NCBI GenBank assembly: GCA_963741495.1
Contig: CAVUID010000015.1
Coordinates: 633,088 to 697,087 of the forward strand
Direction of reading: 5' to 3'
Origin: Sulfurimicrobium sp963741495
GTDB taxonomy: Bacteria; Pseudomonadota; Gammaproteobacteria; Burkholderiales; Sulfuricellaceae
DNA length: 64,000 nucleotides
Each line of letters begins with the position of its first letter. Position 1 is the first letter of the stretch. Shown here piece by piece: positions 18,431 through 27,358 of the stretch. Both the position numbers and the translations under genes were made by a program. Below the pieces are notes generated by a model. That model did not search any database and was not told where the DNA came from. It was given only the letters and a program-made list of their open reading frames with translations.

Positions 18431-20851
18431 TTAATGCTTGACGGCAGCTGTAACTGTCTTTTCCTCAACACCGGCTGTATGCGGCACCGCCTCTTCGTCC
18501 TTTTCAGGCAATGCCTCCGGCTTTCTTTCCAGCGCAAGATCAAGGACTTGATCAATCCACTTAACCGGATGAATTTCCAGTTTACCCTTGATATTGTCAG
18601 GAATTTCAACCAGATCCTTGACGTTTTCTTGCGGAATCAGAACGATCTTGATGCCGCCACGGTGCGCAGCCAGCAATTTCTCTTTCAATCCACCAATCGG
18701 CAACACTTCACCTCGCAGGGTGATTTCGCCGGTCATCGCCACATCAGCTCGCACTGGTATCCCCGTCAGGATCGAAACCATCGCCGTAGTCAGGGCAATG
18801 CCTGCACTCGGCCCGTCCTTGGGCGTCGCCCCTTCAGGCAAGTGAATGTGAATATCATTTTTCTGATAAAAATCATCCGCTATGCCCAAACCACGTGCGC
18901 GACTACGCACCACGGACAGTGCCGCCTGAATGGATTCCTGCATGACTTCACCCAGCTTGCCGGTAGTGGTCATCTTGCCCTTGCCGGGCAGTGCCACCCC
19001 TTCAATGGTCAGCAACTCACCTCCCACTTCGGTCCACGCCAACCCGGTCACCTGTCCAACCTGGTTATGCTGCTCAGCCACACCAAAGGTAAAGCGCTGC
19101 ACTCCAAGATATTTATCGAGGTTACGCGGCGTCACTGAGATTTTTTTACCGCCGTTCTTGAGCAACAACTCCTTCACGACCTTGCGGCAAATCTTGGCGA
19201 GTTCGCGCTCCAGGCTACGCACACCCGCCTCTCGGGTGTAGTAGCGCACCACATCGCGTACCACGCTTTCTGGAACACTGATTTCCGTGTCTTTCAGTCC
19301 ATGCGTCTTGAGCTGCTTTGGCAGCAGATAACGCATGGCGATATTGATCTTCTCATCTTCGGTATAACCGGAAAGACGAATTACTTCCATGCGGTCCAGC
19401 AAGGGCGCTGGAATATTCATGGTATTGGAAGTCGCAACGAACATCACATCTGAAAGGTCATACTCCACCTCGACGTAATGATCGACAAAGGTATGGTTCT
19501 GTTCAGGATCGAGCACTTCCAGCAATGCCGAGGAAGGGTCTCCCCGGAAATCCATTCCCATCTTGTCCACTTCATCCAGCAGAAACAGCGGATTGCGCAC
19601 CGCCACTTTGCTCATGCTTTGCAATATCTTGCCGGGCATGGAACCTATATAGGTGCGGCGGTGGCCACGGATCTCGGACTCGTCGCGCACCCCACCTAGC
19701 GCCATGCGCACGAATTTCCGATTGGTCGCGCGAGCGATAGACTGCCCCAGCGAGGTCTTACCCACGCCGGGTGGCCCGACCAGACACAGAATGGGAGCCT
19801 TGAGCTTGTCCACGCGCTGTTGCACTGCCAGATATTCAACAATCCGCTCCTTGACCTTCTCAAGGCCGTAGTGATCTTCTTCCAGCACAGCCTCGGCAGC
19901 AGCCAGATCCTTACTGATCTTGGTTTTCTTCTTCCATGGCAAACCCACCAGAACATCAATGTAATTGCGCACCACGGTCGCCTCTGCCGACATTGGTGAC
20001 ATCAGCTTGAGTTTCTTGAGCTCCGAATCGGCTTTTGCCTTTGCTTCCTTCGGCATTTGCGCAGCCTTTATCTTTTTCTCCAGTTCATCCAGATCGGCGC
20101 CTTCGTCCATATCGCCCAGTTCCTTCTGGATCGCCTTGACCTGCTCGTTGAGGTAATACTCGCGCTGACTTTTTTCCATCTGGCGCTTGACGCGGCCACG
20201 TATGCGCTTCTCGACCTGAAGAATATCAATTTCAGAATCCAGCTGACCCAGCAAGTGCTCAAGTCGCTCGCGCACCGTGAACATTTCCAGCACGTGCTGC
20301 TTTTGCTCCAGTTTCAGAGGCAGATGTGCGGCAATGGTGTCTGCCAGACGGCCAGCTTCGTCAATACTGGCCAGAGAAGTCAGAATCTCAGGCGGGATTT
20401 TTTTGTTCAGTTTTACATATTGGTCAAACTGGGCAAAAACGCTGCGCATCATCGCTTCAGTTTCATTGTCGTTCTCTGGCGGCGCCGGAACTACGTCAGC
20501 CTGGGCAGAGAAGTAAGTCTCACCATCAAAAAACTCGGTAACTTCAGCGCGCTGGTTGCCTTCCACCAGCACCTTGACCGTGCCATCAGGCAGCTTCAGC
20601 ATCTGCAATATGCTGGCAACACTACCAATCCTGTAGAGGTCATCCAGAGTTGGCTCATCCTTGGCAGCAGATTTCTGCGCCACCAGCAGAATGTGTTTAC
20701 CTGATTCCATGGCCGCCTCAAGCGCCTTGATGGATTTTGGACGACCGACGAACAGAGGAATCACCATGTGCGGAAATACCACCACATCGCGCAGGGGCAA
20801 TAAGGGTAACTTTACGGTACTGGAAAGCGGTTCGTGCGTTTGTAACGACAT
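18431..20851 (-). CDS. lon: ATP-dependent protease Lon
   Basis: Cytoplasmic AAA+ serine protease that degrades misfolded and regulatory proteins. 806 residues. N-terminal substrate-binding domain, Walker A GPPGVGKTSLG near residue 357, Walker B FLLDEVDKMG, and the proteolytic Ser/Lys dyad: Ser in PKDGPSAGIAL (about 680) and Lys in IGGLKEKLLAA. The start ATG has AAGGCG upstream. A heat-shock-like promoter precedes it. Confidence 0.98.
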   Translation of the reverse strand: MSLQTHEPLSSTVKLPLLPLRDVVVFPHMVIPLFVGRPKSIKALEAAMESGKHILLVAQKSAAKDEPTLDDLYRIGSVASILQMLKLPDGTVKVLVEGNQRAEVTEFFDGETYFSAQADVVPAPPENDNETEAMMRSVFAQFDQYVKLNKKIPPEILTSLASIDEAGRLADTIAAHLPLKLEQKQHVLEMFTVRERLEHLLGQLDSEIDILQVEKRIRGRVKRQMEKSQREYYLNEQVKAIQKELGDMDEGADLDELEKKIKAAQMPKEAKAKADSELKKLKLMSPMSAEATVVRNYIDVLVGLPWKKKTKISKDLAAAEAVLEEDHYGLEKVKERIVEYLAVQQRVDKLKAPILCLVGPPGVGKTSLGQSIARATNRKFVRMALGGVRDESEIRGHRRTYIGSMPGKILQSMSKVAVRNPLFLLDEVDKMGMDFRGDPSSALLEVLDPEQNHTFVDHYVEVEYDLSDVMFVATSNTMNIPAPLLDRMEVIRLSGYTEDEKINIAMRYLLPKQLKTHGLKDTEISVPESVVRDVVRYYTREAGVRSLERELAKICRKVVKELLLKNGGKKISVTPRNLDKYLGVQRFTFGVAEQHNQVGQVTGLAWTEVGGELLTIEGVALPGKGKMTTTGKLGEVMQESIQAALSVVRSRARGLGIADDFYQKNDIHIHLPEGATPKDGPSAGIALTTAMVSILTGIPVRADVAMTGEITLRGEVLPIGGLKEKLLAAHRGGIKIVLIPQENVKDLVEIPDNIKGKLEIHPVKWIDQVLDLALERKPEALPEKDEEAVPHTAGVEEKTVTAAVKH

Positions 20852-20889
20852 GGAATATACGCCTTAATAAATGCCAGATTATTTAATAA

Positions 20890-20915
20890 TTAAGGAGAGG
20901 CCCGAGAATTTCAAG
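20890..20915 (-). promoter_or_regulatory. Candidate heat-shock (sigma32) promoter of lon
   Basis: The minus strand shows CTTGAAA, an exact sigma32 -35 core (20909-20915), then 11 bases, then CTCCTTAA, a partial match to the CCCCATNT -10. Lon is a classical sigma32 target, which supports the reading; the -10 is poor. Confidence 0.42.
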
Positions 20916-20966
20916 CCGAACAGGAAAATAAACTACAGCAAGCGGAGGGCGCTGCAAAGGGAAATT

Positions 20967-20990
20967 CCGGAAGTGCAGTCGCACTTCCGG
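20967..20990 (-). terminator. Perfect 10-bp hairpin after clpX
   Basis: CCGGAAGTGC and GCACTTCCGG pair perfectly around a 4-base loop, 11 bases past the clpX stop. The downstream T-tract is short (ATTTCCCTTT), so termination strength is uncertain; it may also protect the 3' end. Confidence 0.6.
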
Positions 20991-21001
20991 CGTAAATTCA
21001 A

Positions 21002-22258
21002 TCAGGCAACCTGAGGCTGATCTGCGTAAATCATGAGTGGTTTGCCTGTGCCATTGACCACACCATTATCTACTACTACTTTGCTGACATTGGACATGGA
21101 TGGCAAGTCATACATGGTGTCGAGCAGTGTGTGCTCCAGAATGGAGCGCAAGCCACGAGCGCCTGTTTTGCGTGCCAACGCCTTTTTGGCGATAGCATCC
21201 AGTGCATCATCACGGAACTCGAGTTCCACACCTTCCATGTCAAACAGTTTCTGATATTGCTTGGTAAGCGCGTTTTTGGGTTCGGTCAGAATTCGGATCA
21301 TGGCAGACTCATCCAGCTCTTCCAGCGTCGCGACTACCGGCAAGCGACCGACGAACTCCGGAATCAAGCCAAACTTGATCAGATCCTCTGGCTCCACATC
21401 GCGCAATACTTCGCCGATATCCTTGCTGTTATCCTTGCTCTTCACTTCGGCACCAAAACCAATGCCGCCTTTTTCGGAACGGTTACTGATCACCTTTTCC
21501 AGGCCGCTGAAAGCGCCGCCGCAGACAAACAGGATGTTGGTGGTATCCACCTGAACGAATTCCTGATTGGGATGCTTGCGGCCACCTTGCGGCGGTATCG
21601 AAGCTACAGTTCCCTCGATCAGTTTCAGCAACGCCTGCTGCACACCCTCTCCCGACACATCTCGGGTAATGGACGGGTTGTCGGACTTGCGTGAAATTTT
21701 GTCGATTTCATCGATGTAGACAATACCGCGCTGCGCTTTTTCGATATCGTAATCGCATTTCTGCAGCAGTTTCTGGATAATGTTTTCTACGTCCTCGCCG
21801 ACATAACCGGCTTCGGTCAGCGTGGTGGCATCCGCCATGACAAACGGAACATTGAGCAGCCGTGCCAGCGTTTGCGCCAGCAAAGTCTTGCCCGATCCGG
21901 TCGGACCAATCAGCAGAATATTGCTCTTGGCCAGTTCAACCTCATCATTCTTGTTCTGATTTTTCAGCCGCTTGTAATGGTTGTACACCGCAACTGACAG
22001 AATACGCTTGGCCTGTGCCTGCCCGATCACATACTCGTCCAGAATCTGATTGATTTCCAGTGGCACCGGCAAGTCATCGGTTCCACTCTTGGCAGTCTGC
22101 TCACCGCGAATTTCCTCGCGAATAATGTCGTTGCAGAGATCTACACATTCATCGCAAATAAAAACCGAAGGTCCTGCGATCAGTTTGCGCACCTCGTGCT
22201 GGCTCTTGCCGCAAAATGAACAATAGAGCAACTTTTCACTGCCTGAGTCTTTTGCCAT
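21002..22258 (-). CDS. clpX: Clp protease ATPase subunit ClpX
   Basis: AAA+ unfoldase that feeds substrates to ClpP. The N-terminal zinc-binding domain (LYCSFCGKS with a later FICDECVDLC) is followed by Walker A GPTGSGKT near residue 120, the pore region, Walker B IVYIDEIDK and the sensor motif FGLIPEFVGRLP. 418 residues, standard length. It is the third gene of the tig-clpP-clpX run, 40 bases after clpP. Confidence 0.98.
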   Translation of the reverse strand: MAKDSGSEKLLYCSFCGKSQHEVRKLIAGPSVFICDECVDLCNDIIREEIRGEQTAKSGTDDLPVPLEINQILDEYVIGQAQAKRILSVAVYNHYKRLKNQNKNDEVELAKSNILLIGPTGSGKTLLAQTLARLLNVPFVMADATTLTEAGYVGEDVENIIQKLLQKCDYDIEKAQRGIVYIDEIDKISRKSDNPSITRDVSGEGVQQALLKLIEGTVASIPPQGGRKHPNQEFVQVDTTNILFVCGGAFSGLEKVISNRSEKGGIGFGAEVKSKDNSKDIGEVLRDVEPEDLIKFGLIPEFVGRLPVVATLEELDESAMIRILTEPKNALTKQYQKLFDMEGVELEFRDDALDAIAKKALARKTGARGLRSILEHTLLDTMYDLPSMSNVSKVVVDNGVVNGTGKPLMIYADQPQVA

Positions 22259-22298
22259 CGTTTCCTAATCCCAAATAGTCACGCGTTTCACAACTTCA

Positions 22299-22928
22299 TT
22301 AAGCCGCAACTTCGGCGCGATTGACAAGCACTTTATCTATCAAGCCATACTTCACCGACTGCTCCGCACTCATGAAGTTATCCCGATCAGTATCTTTTTC
22401 AATGGCCTTGACGGTCTGACCGGTATGTTTTGCAAGAATCTCGTTAAGCTTCTGGCGCAAATAAAGGATTTCCTTGGCATGGATCTCGATATCCGAAGCC
22501 TGCCCCTGGAAGCCGCCCAGTGGCTGGTGAATCATCATTCGCGAATTTGGCAGACTGTAGCGCTTGCCTGGCGCACCCGCCGTCAGCAGCAAAGCCCCCA
22601 TGCTGGCCGCCTGGCCAATGCACAGGGTCGAGACATCGGGCTTGATGAATTGCATGGTGTCGTAAATCGCCATGCCCGCAGTGACCGAACCGCCCGGAGA
22701 ATTGATGTAAAGATAAATATCCTTGTCAGGATTTTCTGATTCCAGAAACAGCAACTGGGCCACGACCAGATTGGCACTCATTTCATTGACAGGACCGACC
22801 AGAAAAACCACCCGTTCCTTCAGCAAGCGCGAGTAAATATCGTAGGCACGCTCGCCACGACCACTCTGCTCGATCACCATCGGAATGTAACCGAGGCTTT
22901 GCGGATCCCAGTTGCTCATTTCATTCAT
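22299..22928 (-). CDS. clpP: Clp protease proteolytic subunit ClpP
   Basis: Serine peptidase that forms the double heptameric chamber used with ClpX. Catalytic Ser in GQAASMGA, His in MMIHQPLGG and Asp in DTDRDNFMS are all present. 209 residues. The first ATG directly follows the tig TAA stop; a second in-frame ATG (MSNWDPQ) is three codons later and could be used instead. Confidence 0.98.
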   Translation of the reverse strand: MNEMSNWDPQSLGYIPMVIEQSGRGERAYDIYSRLLKERVVFLVGPVNEMSANLVVAQLLFLESENPDKDIYLYINSPGGSVTAGMAIYDTMQFIKPDVSTLCIGQAASMGALLLTAGAPGKRYSLPNSRMMIHQPLGGFQGQASDIEIHAKEILYLRQKLNEILAKHTGQTVKAIEKDTDRDNFMSAEQSVKYGLIDKVLVNRAEVAA

Positions 22929-24227
22929 TTATTTTTTTCCCATCAATTCATCAAAAACGATCGACTTGTCCTCAACCTGTACCTTTGTCAGGGCCCATTC
23001 GACCACATTACCTTCCAGCACCAGGGACTCTATCTCTGCCAATTGCTGCGGATTGGAGTAGAAATACTTGATCACAGAATCAGGGTCTTCGTAGCTTTGG
23101 GCTACTTCTACGATCTGCGCCTGAATCTGCTCCGGCTTTGCATTGAGTTTATTAGATTTGACCACTTCCGCCAAAATCAAGCCCAGGGCGACACGACGCT
23201 TGGCCTGATCACGGTGTAATTCGGGCGACTGCATGCCATCCATCACCTTAACTCCGTGAGAAGACATGCTTTGACGCATTTGCTCCATCAGGCGCTCAAT
23301 TTCCATCTCGACCAATGCGGTCGGCAAATCCACTTTCGTGGCCTCAAGCAGAGACTCCATCACCTGAGTTTTCACCTTCTCCTGAATCCGTTTCTTGCCT
23401 TCACGTTCCAGGCTGGCACGAATTTCATCGCGCATTTTTGCCACATCGCCATCTGCCACGCCCATGCTCTTGGCAAAATCGGCATCAACTTCAGGCAGTT
23501 TGGCTTCTTCAACAGTGTTCAGCGTCACCTCGAAGGTCACGCCCTTGCCTGCCAGTTCCTTAGAGTGATAATCCTCGGGGAAGGTCAGATCAAATTTTTT
23601 GCTTTCACCCGCTTTCATGCCCACAAACTGGCCTTCAAAATCGGGCAGCGTACGCCCTTCACCCAGAACCAGGCTAAAACCCTTGGCCTGGCCGCCTGCA
23701 AACTCGACATCATCCAGCGTACCGCGATAATCAACGTTCACGCGATCACCAGTCGCCGCGACCCGATCAACAGAATGATAGACAACACGTTGCTTACGCA
23801 GGATTTCGATGGTTTTGTTTACTTCCTCGTCGCCAATGGTGACGGATGGACGCTCAATCTTGCTGGCACTAATGTCTCCCAGAACAACTTCCGGATAAAC
23901 TTCAAAGGTCGCAGTGAACATCATGGACTCACCCGCACCCTGATCAGCCTTGGGCTCAATGCGTGGATAACCAGCAACTCTCAACTGGCTCTGCTCAACC
24001 GCATCGGAAAAACTTTTCTGCACCGATTCACCCAGCACTTCCTGACGCACTTGCCCGCCGTGCTGCTGTTCCACCATTTTCATAGGCACTTTGCCAGGAC
24101 GAAACCCCTGCATTTTCACTGTGCGCGCCACCTGTTTCAGGCGCTTTGCCACATCAGCTTCGAATTGCGCCAAGGAAACAGCAAGCTCCAGAGTTTTTTC
24201 CAGCGGGTTCACATTTTCCGTTTGCAT
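22929..24227 (-). CDS. tig: Trigger factor
   Basis: Ribosome-bound chaperone and prolyl isomerase meeting nascent chains. The ribosome-docking signature GFRPGKVPMK is in the N-terminal domain, followed by an FKBP-like domain (GDRVNVDYRGTL) and the helical C-terminal chaperone arms. I choose ATG 24227 because AGGA lies nine bases upstream, while the ATG at 24236 directly abuts that AGGA; homologues also start here. 432 residues. Confidence 0.96.
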   Translation of the reverse strand: MQTENVNPLEKTLELAVSLAQFEADVAKRLKQVARTVKMQGFRPGKVPMKMVEQQHGGQVRQEVLGESVQKSFSDAVEQSQLRVAGYPRIEPKADQGAGESMMFTATFEVYPEVVLGDISASKIERPSVTIGDEEVNKTIEILRKQRVVYHSVDRVAATGDRVNVDYRGTLDDVEFAGGQAKGFSLVLGEGRTLPDFEGQFVGMKAGESKKFDLTFPEDYHSKELAGKGVTFEVTLNTVEEAKLPEVDADFAKSMGVADGDVAKMRDEIRASLEREGKKRIQEKVKTQVMESLLEATKVDLPTALVEMEIERLMEQMRQSMSSHGVKVMDGMQSPELHRDQAKRRVALGLILAEVVKSNKLNAKPEQIQAQIVEVAQSYEDPDSVIKYFYSNPQQLAEIESLVLEGNVVEWALTKVQVEDKSIVFDELMGKK

Positions 24228-24325
24228 CTTCAACATTCCTTAATATCACTAAAATTCGGGGTTCAAATTTATGGCTTCATTCAGGCTAGGCGCGCCATCA
24301 AACCACACAAAACAAATAATTTTCC

Positions 24326-24334
24326 AGTATAGCA
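24326..24334 (-). promoter_or_regulatory. Extended -10 promoter for tig-clpP-clpX
   Basis: On the minus strand TGCTATACT combines TG with a 5/6 -10 (TATACT), about 100 bases before tig. No clear -35. It is back-to-back with the rpsF promoter about 60 bases away. Confidence 0.48.
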
Positions 24335-24394
24335 TAAGCTGCCAAAACGGCCATGACCGCACCGCACACAGAGAACAGAGCACACGATAGAAAC

Positions 24395-24422
24395 TTGATT
24401 GTTCTTGAAAATTTGGTACAAT
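24395..24422 (+). promoter_or_regulatory. Promoter of rpsF-priB-rpsR-rplI
   Basis: TTGATT (24395-24400), a 16-base spacer and TACAAT (24417-24422). It lies about 65 bases before rpsF, leaving room for a leader that could hold the usual S6/S18 autoregulatory site; I could not verify such a structure. Confidence 0.65.
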
Positions 24423-24488
24423 CGCCTGTTTTTCAACCTTGCCTTATCGTCCCGCATGGCGAAAGGCTATAAACCACAAGGAGTGTGC

Positions 24489-24863
24489 ATGCGACATTAC
24501 GAAATCGTTTTTATCGTCCATCCCGACCAGAGCGAACAGGTTCCGGGCATGGTCGAACGTTACCGCGGCCTGGTTACCGCTAAAAGCGGCAACATTCACC
24601 GTCTTGAAGACTGGGGCCGCCGCCAGTTGGCCTACCCGATTGAAAAAATTCACAAAGCGCACTACGTGCTGATGAATATCGAGTGCGATCAGGAAACACT
24701 GGACGAACTGGATCACGCTTTCCGCTTCAACGATGCCGTGCTGCGTCACCTTGTCGTCAGCATGAAAGAAGCAGTGACCACGCCTTCTCCCATGATGAAG
24801 GAAGAGAAGTCACGCTCTCTGCAATCGGGCGAGGCCCAGGCTGCTCCTGCTGCCGCGGCCTAA
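24489..24863 (+). CDS. rpsF: 30S ribosomal protein S6
   Basis: Small-subunit protein that pairs with S18 on 16S rRNA. The start MRHYEIVFIVHPDQSEQ at ATG 24489 is preceded by AAGGAG with a 5-base gap; the frame runs open upstream but without homology. RLEDWGRRQLAYPI and KAHYVL are conserved blocks. 124 residues with an Ala/Pro-rich tail. Confidence 0.97.
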   Translation: MRHYEIVFIVHPDQSEQVPGMVERYRGLVTAKSGNIHRLEDWGRRQLAYPIEKIHKAHYVLMNIECDQETLDELDHAFRFNDAVLRHLVVSMKEAVTTPSPMMKEEKSRSLQSGEAQAAPAAAA

Positions 24864-25166
24864 GTGCCTGACAACCGGATCGTACTGAGCGGCAAAATCC
24901 TTGCTATCGACCCGCTGCGTTACACACCCGCAGGTATTCCGGCACTGAATCTGATCCTGGGTCATAGCTCCAGACAGGTCGAAGCCGGGATGGAACGCGA
25001 TGTCGAATGCGAAGTGCAGCTCGTAGCGCTGGGCGAACTGGCGCAACAGACTGCCCACTGCAAAGTGGAAGATGGAATCAAGGTTCAGGGATTCCTGGCA
25101 AGGAAAAGCCGCAAGAGTACGCACCTGGTATTGCACGCAAACAGAATTGAACTGATAGAAATTTAA
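24864..25166 (+). CDS. priB: Primosomal replication protein N (PriB)
   Basis: Single-stranded-DNA-binding OB-fold protein of 100 residues that helps PriA restart stalled forks. Its GTG start follows the rpsF stop with no gap, and its place between rpsF and rpsR is the standard one in beta- and gammaproteobacteria. NRIVLSGKI opens the OB fold and VQGFLARKS closes it. Confidence 0.95.
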   Translation: MPDNRIVLSGKILAIDPLRYTPAGIPALNLILGHSSRQVEAGMERDVECEVQLVALGELAQQTAHCKVEDGIKVQGFLARKSRKSTHLVLHANRIELIEI

Positions 25167-25179
25167 AGAGGTAAATAAA

Positions 25180-25407
25180 ATGGCACGTCAAATGTTCCGT
25201 CGCAAGCGCTTCTGCCGCTTCACGGTTGAAGGCATCAAGGAAATCGATTACAAGGATGTAGACCTGCTCAAGGACTTCGTCTCCGAAAACGGCAAGATCA
25301 TTCCGGCCCGTATCACCGGGACCAAAGCCCGCTACCAGCGCCAGCTGGGCACCGCTATCAAGCGCGCCCGCTTCCTGGCTCTGATGCCTTACACTGACCA
25401 GCACTAA
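25180..25407 (+). CDS. rpsR: 30S ribosomal protein S18
   Basis: 75 residues with the typical basic MFRRKRFCRF start and the RITGTKARYQRQL core that contacts 16S rRNA. A good AAAGAGG lies just before the ATG. Third gene of the rpsF operon. Confidence 0.98.
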   Translation: MARQMFRRKRFCRFTVEGIKEIDYKDVDLLKDFVSENGKIIPARITGTKARYQRQLGTAIKRARFLALMPYTDQH

Positions 25408-25416
25408 GGAGAAATC

Positions 25417-25866
25417 ATGCAAGTTATTCTTCTGGAAAAACTGGCCAATCTGGGCCAACTGGGTGATGTTGTCAAAGTCAAGGATGGCTATGGCCGCAAC
25501 TTCCTGATTCCGCAAAAGAAAGCGAAACGCGCAACGCCAGCCAATCTGGCTGAATTTGAAGCCAAGCGCGCCGAACTGGAAAAAGTTCAGGCTGAAATTC
25601 TTGCCCAGGCGCAAGCCCGTGGCGAGAAAATCAACGGCATTACGGTGCAAATTGCACAGAAAGCTGGCGTGGACGGACGTTTGTTTGGTTCCGTGACAAC
25701 CAGCGACATCTCGGAAGCACTCAAGGCCCAGGGGCTTGAAGTTGCGAAATCCGAAGTGCGTCTGCCTGATGGCCCGTTGAAGCAAGTGGGTGACTTCCCT
25801 GTGGATCTATCCCTGCATACCGATGTAACCGCAAGCATTACGGTATCTGTCGTAGCTGCAGCCTGA
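25417..25866 (+). CDS. rplI: 50S ribosomal protein L9
   Basis: 149 residues. The N-terminal rRNA-binding domain MQVILLEKLANLG followed by GDVVKVKDGYGRNFLIP is the family signature, then a long helix and the C-terminal lobe. Preceded by AAGGAG; last gene of the operon before a strong terminator. Confidence 0.98.
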   Translation: MQVILLEKLANLGQLGDVVKVKDGYGRNFLIPQKKAKRATPANLAEFEAKRAELEKVQAEILAQAQARGEKINGITVQIAQKAGVDGRLFGSVTTSDISEALKAQGLEVAKSEVRLPDGPLKQVGDFPVDLSLHTDVTASITVSVVAAA

Positions 25867-25884
25867 TCGCTTCAGCAAAAAATA

Positions 25885-25911
25885 AAAAAGGGCTGGCGAC
25901 AGCCCTTTTTT
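25885..25911 (+). terminator. Terminator of the rpsF operon
   Basis: GGGCTG and CAGCCC pair around GCGA, extended by A-T pairs on both sides and ending in eight T residues. It starts about 18 bases after rplI. Confidence 0.92.
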
Positions 25912-25986
25912 TTGTTTCTGCTCCAGCCTTGCCAATTCACCCGCGAACCCGGAAACTTCTGGTTTTAGCCTGAGCATTTTAATTTC

Positions 25987-27354
25987 ATGAGCGACGCACA
26001 ACTCGACGCTATCAAACTTCCTCCGCATTCCATCGAGGCGGAACAGTCCGTGCTCGGCGGCCTGCTACTGGACAACAGCGCCTGGGACCGGATAGCCGAC
26101 GTCGTGGCCGAAAGCGATTTCTACCGCCACGACCACCGCCTGATATTCCGCCATATTTTCAGGCTGCTCGAAGGTGGCAGGCCAGCAGACGTCATTACAG
26201 TTTCTGAAGCACTGGAGATTAGTGCCGAACTGAATAATGCAGGCGGACTTGCCTACCTCGCTGCACTGGCGCAAAACACCCCGAGCGCAGCCAACATCAA
26301 GCGTTACGCAGAAATCGTGCGTGATCGCGGCGTCATGCGCAAACTATCGGAAGTCGGCACTGCCATCTCTGACAGCGCCTACAACCCGGTGGGCCGCAGC
26401 GCCGGGCAATTGCTGGACGAGGCTGAAGCCAAGGTGTTTGAAATTGCCGAAGCAAATGCACGCGGCAAGCAGGGTTTTGTTGAAATCCAGCCCCTGCTCA
26501 TCCAGGTTGTGGAACGCATCGACGAACTGTTCCAGCGAGACAACCCGAATGAAGTCACCGGGATCCCCACCGGGTTTCATGACCTGGACCAGAAAACATC
26601 CGGCCTGCAGCCTGGTGATCTGATCATCGTGGCAGGCAGGCCCAGTATGGGCAAGACCGCTTTTTCCATCAATATCGGCGAAAATGTTGCGCTGAACACC
26701 GGCCTGCCCGTTGCCATTTTCAGTATGGAAATGGGGGGCACCCAGTTGGCGATGCGTATGATCGGGTCAGTGGGCAAACTGGACCAGCAAAAAATCCGCA
26801 CGGGGCAACTGCAGGACGAGGACTGGTTGCGCCTGACCAATGCTGTAGGCAAGCTCAACGACGCGCCGATTCACATCGACGAAAGCGGTGCGCTCACCGC
26901 CCTTGAACTCAGGGCGCGCGCTCGCCGTCTGCACCGCCAGTGCGGCAAGCTGGGCCTGATCATCATCGACTACCTGCAACTCATGAGCGGCAGTGGCGGC
27001 GGCGAGAACCGCGCCACGGAAATTTCCGAGATTTCCCGCTCTCTCAAGGCGCTGGCGAAAGAACTGGAAGTGCCGGTCATCGCGCTTTCTCAGCTCAACC
27101 GTAGCCTCGAACAGCGCCCCAACAAGCGACCGGTTATGTCCGACCTGCGCGAATCCGGCGCCATCGAGCAGGATGCCGACGTAATTCTGTTCATCTACCG
27201 CGATGAAGTTTACAACCAGGACTCTCCCGAAAAAGGGAGCGCTGAAATCATTATCGGCAAACAGCGTAACGGCCCCATCGGCACCGTAAGAATGACTTTC
27301 CTCGGGGAATACACCCGCTTTGAGAACTACGCCCACGGCGGTGGAGACTACTAA
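25987..27354 (+). CDS. dnaB: Replicative DNA helicase DnaB
   Basis: Hexameric 5'-3' helicase of the replication fork. The N-terminal domain begins PPHSIEAEQSVLGGLL; the RecA-like motor has Walker A GRPSMGKTAFS near residue 222, Walker B IIIDYLQLM and the DnaB-specific SQLNRSLE and QDADVILFIYRD. 455 residues, complete, no intein. It follows rplI as in many betaproteobacteria. Confidence 0.98.
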   Translation: MSDAQLDAIKLPPHSIEAEQSVLGGLLLDNSAWDRIADVVAESDFYRHDHRLIFRHIFRLLEGGRPADVITVSEALEISAELNNAGGLAYLAALAQNTPSAANIKRYAEIVRDRGVMRKLSEVGTAISDSAYNPVGRSAGQLLDEAEAKVFEIAEANARGKQGFVEIQPLLIQVVERIDELFQRDNPNEVTGIPTGFHDLDQKTSGLQPGDLIIVAGRPSMGKTAFSINIGENVALNTGLPVAIFSMEMGGTQLAMRMIGSVGKLDQQKIRTGQLQDEDWLRLTNAVGKLNDAPIHIDESGALTALELRARARRLHRQCGKLGLIIIDYLQLMSGSGGGENRATEISEISRSLKALAKELEVPVIALSQLNRSLEQRPNKRPVMSDLRESGAIEQDADVILFIYRDEVYNQDSPEKGSAEIIIGKQRNGPIGTVRMTFLGEYTRFENYAHGGGDY

Positions 27355-27358
27355 GCTC